This document shows, piece by piece, positions 7,134-14,229 of a DNA stretch of 14,229 bases. Where the stretch lies: contig JBPEXY010000235.1 in NCBI GenBank assembly GCA_052031065.1, positions 1 to 14,229 on the forward strand, written 5' to 3'. The stretch comes from JBPEXY01 sp052031065. GTDB lineage: Bacteria; Pseudomonadota; Gammaproteobacteria; Immundisolibacterales; Immundisolibacteraceae. The translations under genes and the position numbers were made by a program. The first letter of the stretch is position 1, and every line of letters starts with the position of its first letter. Below the pieces are notes generated by a model that worked only from the letters and a program-made list of their open reading frames with translations, was not told where the DNA came from and did not search any database.

Positions 7134-8076
7134 AGACCGCAAACAGCTCGTCACCGCGACCAGTGACGCTGGCTAGCACGACATATAAACGAGCCAGCAC
7201 CCGCCAAAGTTTTTTCTTCCGCGATGGCTTACCGACGTTGCCTCGTTGATAATCCCAACTATTCAATATGATTTTCGGCGAGGTGAACGTGCGGGTGAAC
7301 ACTGTGCTGAATCCAGCCCCCTCAGCCAGTTGCCCGAGGTTTTTCGCACTATATAAAACAACATGCCTTGGGGGGTCGTTGGCATACCAGTTAACGCCAA
7401 ACCAGCCACGTCCCAACGCCCGGCTATTCGGGGTGCGAATTACCAGACGCCCACCGGGAGCCGTCACCCGGTAAGCTTCCGCCATAAAACCCCGCGGATC
7501 GGGTAGATGCTCGATCAGGTGGCGGGCCGACACCAGGTTAAAACTCTGCGCTGCAAAGGCGGCTGATTGCAGCTCGCCGGTCTGAATATCAAGGCCTGCG
7601 TCTCGCCCGGCCTGGGCTGCAGAATCACTAAATTCCACACCGCTGGACTGCCAGCCTAACGATGCCAGCTTCTGTACAAACTTGCCGTTGCCACAACCAA
7701 CATCCAAGGCCTTGCCACCGCCACGCCAGGCGATTTCGTCACGATACATGAACCTGCTGACAACATGGCCCAACCACCTGACCATCGTTGAAACCCCGGT
7801 CAGCGGGTATCCATATCTGGCAGTCAGAACCGCTCGACGGACTCGCCCCAGCGGTTTAGCCACAGGTGATTGATCGTGATCCAGATACTCTTCCGGGTAA
7901 AAGGTACTGATTGTCTCTGCATCCGGCATCGGCGATAGAAAGACTGCGCCACAGGAGAGGCAATCGAGATAACGATACGTCCCACCACGCCTCAGAAGCT
8001 GATCACTGCCCTCATAGGCAAAGCGCCCCTCACTGCCACACAGTGGACACTCTGCAATTAAAGCGCTTTCACTCAT
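7117..8076 (-). CDS. Class I SAM-dependent methyltransferase with N-terminal zinc ribbon
   Basis: A 319-residue protein with two visible parts. Residues 10-42 hold two CxxC pairs (C10/C13 and C39/C42), a probable zinc ribbon often found in front of sugar and small-molecule methyltransferases. From about residue 120 it is a Rossmann methyltransferase with the SAM-binding motif LDVGCGNGKF (residues 124-133), the acidic GVEFS segment, HLIEHLPDP and a PGGRLVIRTPN strand-loop. The tail (after about 270) is basic. It begins four bases after the carbamoyltransferase stop and overlaps the following glycosyltransferase, so it is co-translated with glycan genes. A likely role is O- or N-methylation of an LPS sugar, or of a sugar nucleotide. 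The methyltransferase fold is sure; the substrate is inference from context. Confidence 0.88.
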   Translation of the reverse strand: MSESALIAECPLCGSEGRFAYEGSDQLLRRGGTYRYLDCLSCGAVFLSPMPDAETISTFYPEEYLDHDQSPVAKPLGRVRRAVLTARYGYPLTGVSTMVRWLGHVVSRFMYRDEIAWRGGGKALDVGCGNGKFVQKLASLGWQSSGVEFSDSAAQAGRDAGLDIQTGELQSAAFAAQSFNLVSARHLIEHLPDPRGFMAEAYRVTAPGGRLVIRTPNSRALGRGWFGVNWYANDPPRHVVLYSAKNLGQLAEGAGFSTVFTRTFTSPKIILNSWDYQRGNVGKPSRKKKLWRVLARLYVVLASVTGRGDELFAVYEKQQ

Positions 8077-8080
8077 CCCG

Positions 8081-9814
8081 CTATGACAGAGCGGCTTTAG
8101 CCACCAGAATATCTTCCATAATCAGATACTCCAGATCAGAGCCAAAAAACATGTTCAGCGCGTCGGTGGGCGAGCAGACCATCGGTTCGCCACGACGATT
8201 CAACGAGGTATTGAGCAACACGGCGTTGCCGGTACGCTGCTCCATTTGGTCGAGCAACTGGTAGTAGCGCGGGTTGCTCTGCGCCGTCACCACCTGCACC
8301 CGCGCGGTACCATCTTCATGGACCACCTCGGGAATCCGAGATTTCCACTCTTGGTTCACGTCAAAGGTGAAAGTCATATAGGGCGAGGGGTGATCAGTCT
8401 GCATAATATCAGCGGCCACCCGATCTGAAATGGAAGGACAGAACGGCCGCCACCGTTCACGGTATTTGATCTGCGCATTGATACGATCCGCCACACCGGC
8501 TTCACTCGGGTTGCCGAGAATACTGCGGTTGCCCAGCGCCCGCGGACCAAATTCCATACGGCCCTGAAACCAGGCGAGCGGGTTACCCTCGGCAAGAATT
8601 TCAGCCGCTTTTTCGACCGTATTCTCCAAACGCCTCCAGGTGGGCTTTTCGGGATGCTGTTCACAGGCTTGAATACACGCTTCATTACTGTAGGCAGGCC
8701 CAAGATAGACATGCTGCAGCGGCTCTATCGACTGCTGCCGTTCGGCAGCCAGATAAGTTGCCGCTCCGATGGCGGTACCGGCGTCACCGGCTGCCGGCTG
8801 CACAAAAAGCTCCTCGACATCATCGCGGGCGATGAGCCGCTGGTTGAGTTTCACATTCAGGGCCACACCGCCAGCATAGGCGAGTTTTCCGCCTTCACGC
8901 AGCACGTCCGCCAGATAGTGGTCGACCAGCTCCAGTACGACCTCCTCCAGCAGTGCCTGTACAGCAGCGGCATAATCCACATAGGGGTCGTCAATTTCAT
9001 CGCCCTGGCGTTTCGGGCCGAGCCAGTCAACCAGCCCCTGACCAAAAAAATAACCTTTATTCTGATCCTTGTAGCGCCGCAGCCCGACGGTATTGACGAG
9101 GCGATTATCGACCTGAAAGCCGCCGGGCCACCGCTTGATCAGCCGGGAGAAATCGAAGCGGCCGGGGTCTCCGTAGGGAGCCATGCCCATCACTTTAAAT
9201 TCGCCGTCGAGCATCTCGAAGCCGAGGTACTCGGTAACCGCGCCGTAGAGACCCCCTATGGAGTCAGGCTCATAAAACTCCTTGAGTTTATGGATCCGTC
9301 CCTGCTCGCCGTAGCCAATAAAAGTCGTTGCGTATTCACCTTTACCATCGACTCCAAGAATCGCTGTTTTGCCTTCAAACCCGCTCAGATGATAAGCACT
9401 GCTGGCGTGGGCAAGGTGGTGCTCAACCGGAGTAATGGGGGTTTTGTTCAGATCAAACCCGAGCTGTTCGAGCATCTGACTGACAGCACTCAGGTTACGG
9501 TGAAAGCGCCGGTTACCGGCAAACAGGGCCTGCAGAGCGCGGTCCGGTGCATACCAGTGACGCTTGGCGTAATGCCAGCGGGCCGGGGAAGAAAGCGGAA
9601 TTTCGGCAAACGGATAGGCAATCTGGTCAACCTGATCGGCGGTGATACCGGCCTGTTGCAAACAAAATTTTGTCGCTTCTGCCGGCTGTTTGCCCTTGGC
9701 GTGTTTGTCACGAATCAGCCGCTCCTCTTCCACGGCGGCGACCAGCTGTCCATCAACCAGTAGTGCCGCAGAACAGTCGTGCCCGACAGCGCCGGATATT
9801 CCCAGAATAATCAT
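8081..9814 (-). CDS. Carbamoyltransferase, NodU/CmcH/TobZ family (WapO-like)
   Basis: This enzyme transfers a carbamoyl group from carbamoyl phosphate, through carbamoyl-AMP, to a hydroxyl. It is a complete 577-residue member. The N-terminal Kae1-like domain has GISGAVGHDCSAALL, the metal-site HHLAHA (H132-x3-H136, as in TobZ), VDGKGEYA with D156, and PAAGDAGTAIGAA. The C-terminal YrdC-like domain contains GRMEFGPRALGNRSIL and RERWRPFCPS. The ATG at 9814 overlaps the stop of the upstream kinase gene by one base (TAATG), so translation is probably coupled. In P. aeruginosa a homologue in the same gene order carbamoylates a heptose of the LPS inner core; synteny makes that the best guess here. 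Antibiotic or Nod-factor carbamoylation, known for other family members, does not fit the neighbours. A seven-A run (plus strand 9044-9050) lies inside the gene without breaking the frame. Confidence 0.93.
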   Translation of the reverse strand: MIILGISGAVGHDCSAALLVDGQLVAAVEEERLIRDKHAKGKQPAEATKFCLQQAGITADQVDQIAYPFAEIPLSSPARWHYAKRHWYAPDRALQALFAGNRRFHRNLSAVSQMLEQLGFDLNKTPITPVEHHLAHASSAYHLSGFEGKTAILGVDGKGEYATTFIGYGEQGRIHKLKEFYEPDSIGGLYGAVTEYLGFEMLDGEFKVMGMAPYGDPGRFDFSRLIKRWPGGFQVDNRLVNTVGLRRYKDQNKGYFFGQGLVDWLGPKRQGDEIDDPYVDYAAAVQALLEEVVLELVDHYLADVLREGGKLAYAGGVALNVKLNQRLIARDDVEELFVQPAAGDAGTAIGAATYLAAERQQSIEPLQHVYLGPAYSNEACIQACEQHPEKPTWRRLENTVEKAAEILAEGNPLAWFQGRMEFGPRALGNRSILGNPSEAGVADRINAQIKYRERWRPFCPSISDRVAADIMQTDHPSPYMTFTFDVNQEWKSRIPEVVHEDGTARVQVVTAQSNPRYYQLLDQMEQRTGNAVLLNTSLNRRGEPMVCSPTDALNMFFGSDLEYLIMEDILVAKAALS

Positions 9815-11208
9815 TAATCAGTAAAACCTGTCATCGGTATCGTGTTTGCGCGTTTCAGTTGCTGGCTCAATCGGCGATGGAAGTCCATTGCCTCATCCCA
9901 GTTACGTAACAGCCGCTGCTGATCAGCAGCGATGGCCCTGCGTAACGTTTTCTGATGCCGCCAACGCCGTAGGCTATCGAGATCCAGTATCGTAATGTTC
10001 TTCTCGCCATAGAGCAGATTATCCGCCTTCATGTCGCCGTGACTCAGGCCAAGAAGTTGTAGCTGCTGAGTAGTAAGAACCAGCTCATCAATAACCTGTT
10101 GAGATTTGGCATCGCCCTGTTTGAGATAATCGGTACAACTGCTAGACGGTGAGTACTCCATGACCAGGTAGGCGCGATCAGGAAACCATCCAATTCGCTG
10201 CTCGATCAGCGCCAGTGGTAACGGCGTTGACAGCCCCCACATACGCAACCTGTAGCCGTTGAGCCAACTTGATGACGCCCGACTGCGGCGAAAAGCCAGC
10301 CGCCAGCGGTGCCAGGACGACTTGATATTGTACCGTTTGATCACCCATGGCCGTTCTCTGATTCTGGCCAGTGTGGCGCTGTTGCCCTGCTTTAACGGCT
10401 GGCCGTGTTCAATAGCCCGATCCGGGTTCTGTAGGAGATGTTGCATATCTGGATCGTCAGTCAACTCACGCCTGACCACCACTCTGCGCCCTTCACCTTT
10501 CTCAGCTTTGAACTCCGTACAGCTACGCAGAGATTTCTTCAGGTAACGTCGCTCTCTAGCCCGACGTTGAGCATTCAAATAGCGACCAATGGCCCGATAA
10601 TCGACACCGTAACCTTTCATCAGGGCGCCCGCCAGACCACCCATATTTACCGGTAGTTGAGCGAGCAGCAGAGCCAGGTTGGTAAGGTTCGCGCGGCGTT
10701 TGAACAGCGCCCGGTTGCGACCAATCCCTCCGCCATCAATCAGTACAACCTGCTTTTTCCAGCAGAGGAAATTACCCAGATGGGCGTCTCTGTGGATCAG
10801 CCGGTGGCGATGTAACCTCGCCATCATGACACCTAACTGGTGACCCACCTCTAACTCTTCCATCCGGCCTGGCGGGGCTTGGATGAGGGAAAGCAGATCT
10901 TCGCTGCCGTCGAGATAGCGGGTAACCACCAGACTGGCGCCGTCACCTGCTGGTCCTGAAAAAAGTAACTCAGGTGTTGGCAGCCCAGCCCTGGTCAATA
11001 ACGTTAAACCCTCGACCTCCCGAGCATAGTCGCGCCTGGCTTGCGGCTCATCGGTCGAAAACAGCTTGATGATCGCTGCCGTGCCGCCAAAACTGCCGAC
11101 ATAGGTAGCCCGGCGCGGAGGCAGGCTGCGCAGCAGTCTTTCAAGCACTACCTCTGGCACTCCTTCCTGGCGCGGTAACTGAAAAGGTAATTGTTCTGGC
11201 AGCAGCAC
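9814..11208 (-). CDS. Tandem kinase-like LPS core protein (two WaaP/RIO-like domains)
   Basis: A protein of about 464 residues made of two kinase-like domains. Domain one has a possible ATP Lys48 (AAIIKLF), the loop HRLIHRDAHLGNF with Asp141 and Asn146, and LIDGGG with Asp158 where kinases usually have DFG. Domain two has Lys291 (PWVIKRY), LSHGDMKADNLL with Asp392 and Asn397, and ILDLDSL with Asp409/411. Both keep catalytic-type residues. The linker is very basic. The gene fits the position and length of PA5006 in the P. aeruginosa core cluster, a putative kinase downstream of waaP. Likely role: phosphorylation of core heptoses at the cytoplasmic face. I set the start at the GTG at 11208, which has AAAGG six bases upstream and lies two bases after the preceding stop. 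The longer frame from a TTG at 11253 would overlap that gene by 43 bases with no clear signal. Confidence 0.82.
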   Translation of the reverse strand: MLLPEQLPFQLPRQEGVPEVVLERLLRSLPPRRATYVGSFGGTAAIIKLFSTDEPQARRDYAREVEGLTLLTRAGLPTPELLFSGPAGDGASLVVTRYLDGSEDLLSLIQAPPGRMEELEVGHQLGVMMARLHRHRLIHRDAHLGNFLCWKKQVVLIDGGGIGRNRALFKRRANLTNLALLLAQLPVNMGGLAGALMKGYGVDYRAIGRYLNAQRRARERRYLKKSLRSCTEFKAEKGEGRRVVVRRELTDDPDMQHLLQNPDRAIEHGQPLKQGNSATLARIRERPWVIKRYNIKSSWHRWRLAFRRSRASSSWLNGYRLRMWGLSTPLPLALIEQRIGWFPDRAYLVMEYSPSSSCTDYLKQGDAKSQQVIDELVLTTQQLQLLGLSHGDMKADNLLYGEKNITILDLDSLRRWRHQKTLRRAIAADQQRLLRNWDEAMDFHRRLSQQLKRANTIPMTGFTD

Positions 11209-11210
11209 CG

Positions 11211-11909
11211 TTAACCTTTGGCCTGGGCCCGTTTCCTGAGTTGCCGCCAGCAACGGCGCAGTAGCGGGTCGCTGAGCGGCTTGTTCAGGTAGACCGACAA
11301 GAATTCAGCCCGAGATCGTAGCGACCACCCAGGGGTGCGCCGATTCAATGAGTCGAGGTCCCGCAGCATTGCAGTTTTCCGAAACAGAACCCTGCGAGCC
11401 TTCTCCCAGTCAATCAGCTTGATCGCCGCTTCCTGTTCTGACCAGAAAATATGTTTGGGATAGAGACAGCCGTGGCACAACCGCGCCTGGTGCATTTTGC
11501 GGACGGTTCGTCCGGTCTGTTCAATTAACTGGCGATGCCGGGCATCCGGCTTGATATGGTCCAGCGACTCATAACTATCAAGCGCCTCTACCACCAACAG
11601 CGCTTTCTGCTCCTGCCGTCGGGCAAAATAAAGCACTTCAGGCGTACCAATGCCTGATCGTGCGGCCAGACCCATCATCCGTTGCTCGCGTAACAGGGTA
11701 TCTATGCCACGAAACGGGTGCAACGGAGTCCGGGTGATGAAACGCTGCTGTCTTTTCAGGTAAGCAGGTTTTACGTTGCCCGCGGTGACTTGCAGAATGA
11801 TTTTGCCAACCCGACTCCAACCCCGACCGCGGCGATTGGGTTGATCGATGTCGGCAGCATCACACCGCCAAAGCGACTCGAAGGTCGGCTCGAGCAGGGG
11901 CTGATCCAT
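11211..11909 (-). CDS. LPS core kinase-like protein, WapP/WapQ/InaA-like
   Basis: A 232-residue soluble protein with a small kinase-like fold. A candidate ATP Lys52 is in AYLKRQQ, and Asp167 in IKLIDWEKARR fits the metal-binding position. The catalytic loop reads LCHGCLYPKHIF, so Cys148 stands where HRD/HGD kinases have the catalytic Asp. This resembles the InaA branch of the WaaP superfamily. The position directly after waaP matches the wapP/wapQ genes of P. aeruginosa, which has two such genes where only one is present here. Role: heptose phosphorylation or an accessory, possibly pseudokinase, part in it. The start is uncertain: the ATG at 11909 gives M-D-Q-P-L-L and follows the waaP stop by 15 bases with a poor ribosome-binding site, while a TTG at 11921 has GGTGG nine bases upstream and would add four residues. 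Confidence 0.82.
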   Translation of the reverse strand: MDQPLLEPTFESLWRCDAADIDQPNRRGRGWSRVGKIILQVTAGNVKPAYLKRQQRFITRTPLHPFRGIDTLLREQRMMGLAARSGIGTPEVLYFARRQEQKALLVVEALDSYESLDHIKPDARHRQLIEQTGRTVRKMHQARLCHGCLYPKHIFWSEQEAAIKLIDWEKARRVLFRKTAMLRDLDSLNRRTPGWSLRSRAEFLSVYLNKPLSDPLLRRCWRQLRKRAQAKG

Positions 11910-11924
11910 GTTCAAAACCAATGT

Positions 11925-12824
11925 TCAGCACCACCGTTGGGGCCAGGCCACCGGTGGATAGCGGCGGTGGGCTTTGTAATATAGTTTTCTGGCCTGGCAA
12001 TCAACCTTACTCCAGAACTTGCCATCCTGCTGCAGCAATTTTTTTAACCCCAGAGGCCGAGCTTCAGGTGGAGTGGTCACTCGACCGTATTCCGCAATAA
12101 AGCGCAGGCAATCTCGCTGTGTGAGTCCCGCATCCATGGCAGAAAAATAGAGCCCGGCGAGATCTTTCAATCGCCAGCGCAACGGCAATCGGCGGCGGAT
12201 TTGCACCCGATGCAGGTCAATCAGCACTAACCGGGGTGATGTCATCTCCTCGGCATTTACGGGTTTCTCCGCCACCGCGATCCACTGTTGGCGCCAAAGA
12301 TGAAAATGACAGAGGTAGAAATCGCGATGATTGACTCCACTCTCGTGCAACTGTCTCGCAATCATTGCAAGACGCTGGATAACGAGCCTTTTTAATTTCA
12401 CCCGTTCGGCAGAAGGTTTTTCGTTCTCCCAGCCTGCGGTGAATTCTTCCAGTGACAGACTACCGGTGAGGTCTTCAGTAACAATGAACGATTGCTGCCG
12501 GGCCGGATTGCTACCCATTTTCCCAAATCCGACGCAGGTTAAAGTATCGACGCCAATCTGCTCCAGCCTGCGAATAGCCTTGAGCTCGTTTTCCGCACCG
12601 ATCACCGGCAACCGGCCCTGTAACAAATTTTTGAAGATCTCCCGCCAGCCAACACCGAGATGTCTTTTCAGAAACAACGCTTTTGAATGCGGACCGCCAG
12701 TAATTTTCAAGGTCTGTCGAGTCGGCAGGTTACGATAATATTCACCCGACGCAGTCATCACGGATTGAAAATCTACCAGCTGCGGGTAGCCGGTGATTAC
12801 CTCGTGTGACACCCAGAAACTCAC
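11925..12824 (-). CDS. waaP: LPS heptose I kinase WaaP (RfaP)
   Basis: WaaP uses ATP to phosphorylate heptose I of the inner core on the cytoplasmic side. This phosphate is important for outer-membrane stability and, in P. aeruginosa, for viability. The 299-residue protein has the candidate ATP Lys53 (FLKRH), the signature NHRDFYLCHFHL with catalytic Asp168, and LVLIDLHRVQIR with metal-binding Asp203. It is somewhat longer than the ~265 residues usual for the family, with extra length before the catalytic loop and at the C-terminus. The GTG start at 12824 overlaps the waaG stop by four bases (GTGA) and has AGGAG eight bases upstream, so the start is well supported and translation is probably coupled to waaG. 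Its place between waaG and a WapP/WapQ-like gene is as in Pseudomonas. Confidence 0.94.
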   Translation of the reverse strand: MSFWVSHEVITGYPQLVDFQSVMTASGEYYRNLPTRQTLKITGGPHSKALFLKRHLGVGWREIFKNLLQGRLPVIGAENELKAIRRLEQIGVDTLTCVGFGKMGSNPARQQSFIVTEDLTGSLSLEEFTAGWENEKPSAERVKLKRLVIQRLAMIARQLHESGVNHRDFYLCHFHLWRQQWIAVAEKPVNAEEMTSPRLVLIDLHRVQIRRRLPLRWRLKDLAGLYFSAMDAGLTQRDCLRFIAEYGRVTTPPEARPLGLKKLLQQDGKFWSKVDCQARKLYYKAHRRYPPVAWPQRWC

Positions 12825-13957
12825 GCGAGTTGCTCCTGCTTCTGGCTGACGACCCGCGCTATGGTCTCTGCCGCCACGTCGTGAAGTGAGAAAAGATCGT
12901 GGGTTTGGCCGAAACGAATGCCATTTTCTCGCCAGGTTGAATAGTTCTTTCCAACGAGCATGTCGGCCAGGACAGCGTTCATTTTCTCCTGTTCAAACGG
13001 TGCTGGAAGCACCACGCCGGCATCAGCTTCCTCAATAAAATGGGCATAGCCGCAGGCGGAAGTTGCCAGCACTGGCAAACCAGCCACCAACGCTTCGAGC
13101 AGAATCATGCCGGAGTTTTCATAGTAGGCCGGGTGCATCAGATAATCTGCGGCCTGCAGAAACCGGGGTATATCCTCTCGTCCGGGGAAAAAAGTCAGCT
13201 GCTCGGAGATTCCTAACCGGCCCGCCATCTGCCGAAAGGGAGAAAAGTTATCTTTGCCGATGACCACAAATCGTACCTGCTGACGCTGCTGCGACGGCAG
13301 GGACTTTATCGCCAGCAGCGCGCGGTCGAGACCCTTGGTTTTAAAGCCCGAACCAACCATTAGCAGTAGCAGCTGATCATCTCTGATATTCAGCTCCAGA
13401 CGACAGTTGCGACGAATTTCCGCACTGTTTGCTGGGGCTTTTCTATCCGCACTGATCCCAGGCGGAAGCAGGGTGAAACGTTTCGGCGGCGTACCATAAC
13501 TCTGCTGATAATGGAGCATCTCGCGCCGGCCCAGCGCGAGGATATGGGTCGATGATTGCGGCCCGAATACCGACGCCTCATCTTCTACAAAATATTGATA
13601 TCGGGGAGTCAGCCGGTAGAGTGGTGTCCTGGTCGCCGCTTTCAGCCGGTAACAGCCATCAGCAGCGAAATAGAGATCCAGCCCAGCTAGTTTATTGAAT
13701 CCAATAATGCCATCAACCTGCTGTTGGTCACAGTAACGACGCACCTTGCGGGCAAAATTGCGATAGCGACGATGGTTGGTGATACCCAACACGTCAAACT
13801 GCTGTACGGCAAGCCCTTCGGGTCTGTCACCTTCCCAACTGATGCAGAGTATCTCTACCTCATGGCCGCGCTCAGCAACTCGCTGCGCTATGCGCAAACA
13901 GTCGCGCTGAACACCACCAAAGGGAAAGTACTTGTAGATGACAAAAGCGAATTTCAT
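12821..13957 (-). CDS. waaG: LPS core glycosyltransferase WaaG (RfaG)
   Basis: WaaG is the GT4 enzyme that adds the first hexose or hexosamine to heptose II of the inner core: glucose in E. coli, galactosamine in P. aeruginosa by current understanding. The donor here is not visible from sequence. The protein is 378 residues, the usual length. It begins FVIYKYFPFGGVQRDCLRIA with the acceptor-side Gly14-Gly15, continues with GFNKLAGLDLYFAADGCY and FTLLPPGI, and carries the donor-binding E280-x7-E288 pair in HPAYYENSGMILLEA followed by GLPVL and CGYAHFI. The match to E. coli WaaG from memory is close along the whole length. The ATG at 13957 overlaps the previous stop by one base (TGATG), with GAGG seven bases upstream. 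A TTG one codon earlier is less likely. It acts as a peripheral protein at the inner membrane. Confidence 0.95.
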   Translation of the reverse strand: MKFAFVIYKYFPFGGVQRDCLRIAQRVAERGHEVEILCISWEGDRPEGLAVQQFDVLGITNHRRYRNFARKVRRYCDQQQVDGIIGFNKLAGLDLYFAADGCYRLKAATRTPLYRLTPRYQYFVEDEASVFGPQSSTHILALGRREMLHYQQSYGTPPKRFTLLPPGISADRKAPANSAEIRRNCRLELNIRDDQLLLLMVGSGFKTKGLDRALLAIKSLPSQQRQQVRFVVIGKDNFSPFRQMAGRLGISEQLTFFPGREDIPRFLQAADYLMHPAYYENSGMILLEALVAGLPVLATSACGYAHFIEEADAGVVLPAPFEQEKMNAVLADMLVGKNYSTWRENGIRFGQTHDLFSLHDVAAETIARVVSQKQEQLA

Positions 13958-14229
13958 CAACCGCCCTCATCCACGCTTTGCAGCTTGTCAGTAGTACAGC
14001 TGGAATTCACCTTTTCCCTCAGCAACGTGAAAACACTATCCGCTGTCAGGGTGGAAAAGCAGGGCTGTGGCTCTGAGAAGGAAACCTCTGAACAGCTCTT
14101 TTTCAAACAGGGCGAGCAGTGGTACTCCGCTTGCAGGTTTGAGCATTGAGGACCCCAGCTGCCAGTTAACTCAGCATCTGTCGGTCCGTAAAGCGTGATT
14201 AACGGCGTACCCACAGCGGCAGCCAGATG
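13957..14229 (-). CDS. waaC: LPS heptosyltransferase I, C-terminal part (WaaC/RfaC-like, cut by window edge)
   Basis: Only the last 90 codons are in the window; the frame stays open to the right edge. The visible start H-L-A-A-A-V-G-T-P-L-I followed by LYGPTDAELTGSWGPQ is the typical GT9 sugar-nucleotide site (H-x-AAA-x-G-x-P...LYGPTD). GT9 enzymes transfer heptose from ADP-heptose; the GPTD form and the place directly before waaG argue for heptosyltransferase I, which adds the first heptose to Kdo, rather than WaaF. The tail is rich in cysteine, with six Cys in about 30 residues including CSPCLKKSC, a cluster common in this family in a shorter form. The stop codon overlaps the waaG start. 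Family is sure; WaaC versus WaaF is inferred from motif and order. Confidence 0.85.
   Translation of the reverse strand, partial: HLAAAVGTPLITLYGPTDAELTGSWGPQCSNLQAEYHCSPCLKKSCSEVSFSEPQPCFSTLTADSVFTLLREKVNSSCTTDKLQSVDEGG

Noticed and set aside
7117..7154. Longer start (GTG at 7154) for the glycosyltransferase
   Set aside because: There is no ribosome-binding site in front of it, and the added residues (MTSCLRS) do not look like a family N-terminus. The ATG at 7133 is preferred.
9044..9050. Seven-A run inside the carbamoyltransferase gene as a programmed frameshift or phase-variable site
   Set aside because: The frame is intact and family motifs continue on both sides. A single seven-base run is not enough evidence.
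8654..9763. Plus-strand open frame of 369 codons inside the carbamoyltransferase gene
   Set aside because: It is antisense to a full-length, motif-complete carbamoyltransferase in a GC-rich stretch where long shadow frames are common. Its translation shows no recognisable domain.
13724..14149. Plus-strand open frame of 141 codons across the waaG/heptosyltransferase junction
   Set aside because: It is antisense to two conserved genes, with no recognisable domain and no convincing start signal.

Overview
The window reads as part of a gammaproteobacterial chromosome. The clearest sign is a lipopolysaccharide (LPS) inner-core gene run whose order (heptosyltransferase I, WaaG, WaaP, a WapP/WapQ-like kinase, a tandem kinase-like protein, a carbamoyltransferase) follows the arrangement I recall from the Pseudomonas aeruginosa core locus. 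I cannot place the organism at genus level. Overall base composition is moderately GC-rich, with one clearly AT-richer gene (the acyltransferase).

Layout. (1) Positions 1-2375, minus strand: rmlA-rmlC-rmlD, three of the four dTDP-L-rhamnose genes, with short gaps. rmlB is not in the window. A possible start of a further gene lies at the extreme left edge. (2) 2376-2525: a 150-bp divergent promoter region. (3) 2526-3965, plus strand: gatB alone, without gatC or gatA next to it. (4) 3966-4109: a short convergent spacer with no clear terminator. (5) 4110-14229, minus strand: nine genes packed head to tail. In transcription order they are heptosyltransferase I (5' end cut by the window), waaG, waaP, a WapP/WapQ-like kinase, a two-domain kinase-like protein, a carbamoyltransferase, a methyltransferase with an N-terminal zinc ribbon, a GT4-like glycosyltransferase, and an OafA-type O-acyltransferase with a C-terminal SGNH domain. 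Junctions are stop/start overlaps or gaps of a few bases, so this looks like one transcript whose promoter lies beyond the right edge.

How the genes work together. The right-hand block builds and decorates the inner core: it adds heptose and the first hexose(amine), phosphorylates heptoses with up to four kinase folds in three genes, and carbamoylates. The three distal genes (methyltransferase, glycosyltransferase, acyltransferase) look like an accessory decoration module on the same transcript. The rml genes supply dTDP-L-rhamnose, a plausible sugar for the core or O-antigen. The main points of interest are the extended kinase/carbamoyl/methyl/acyl set on one operon, the kinase-like protein with HGC in place of the catalytic HRD/HGD, the orphan gatB between two LPS blocks, and several starts that need correction to GTG. 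I did not see a wholly new type of system. No tRNA, rRNA, CRISPR, insertion sequence or attachment site was recognised.
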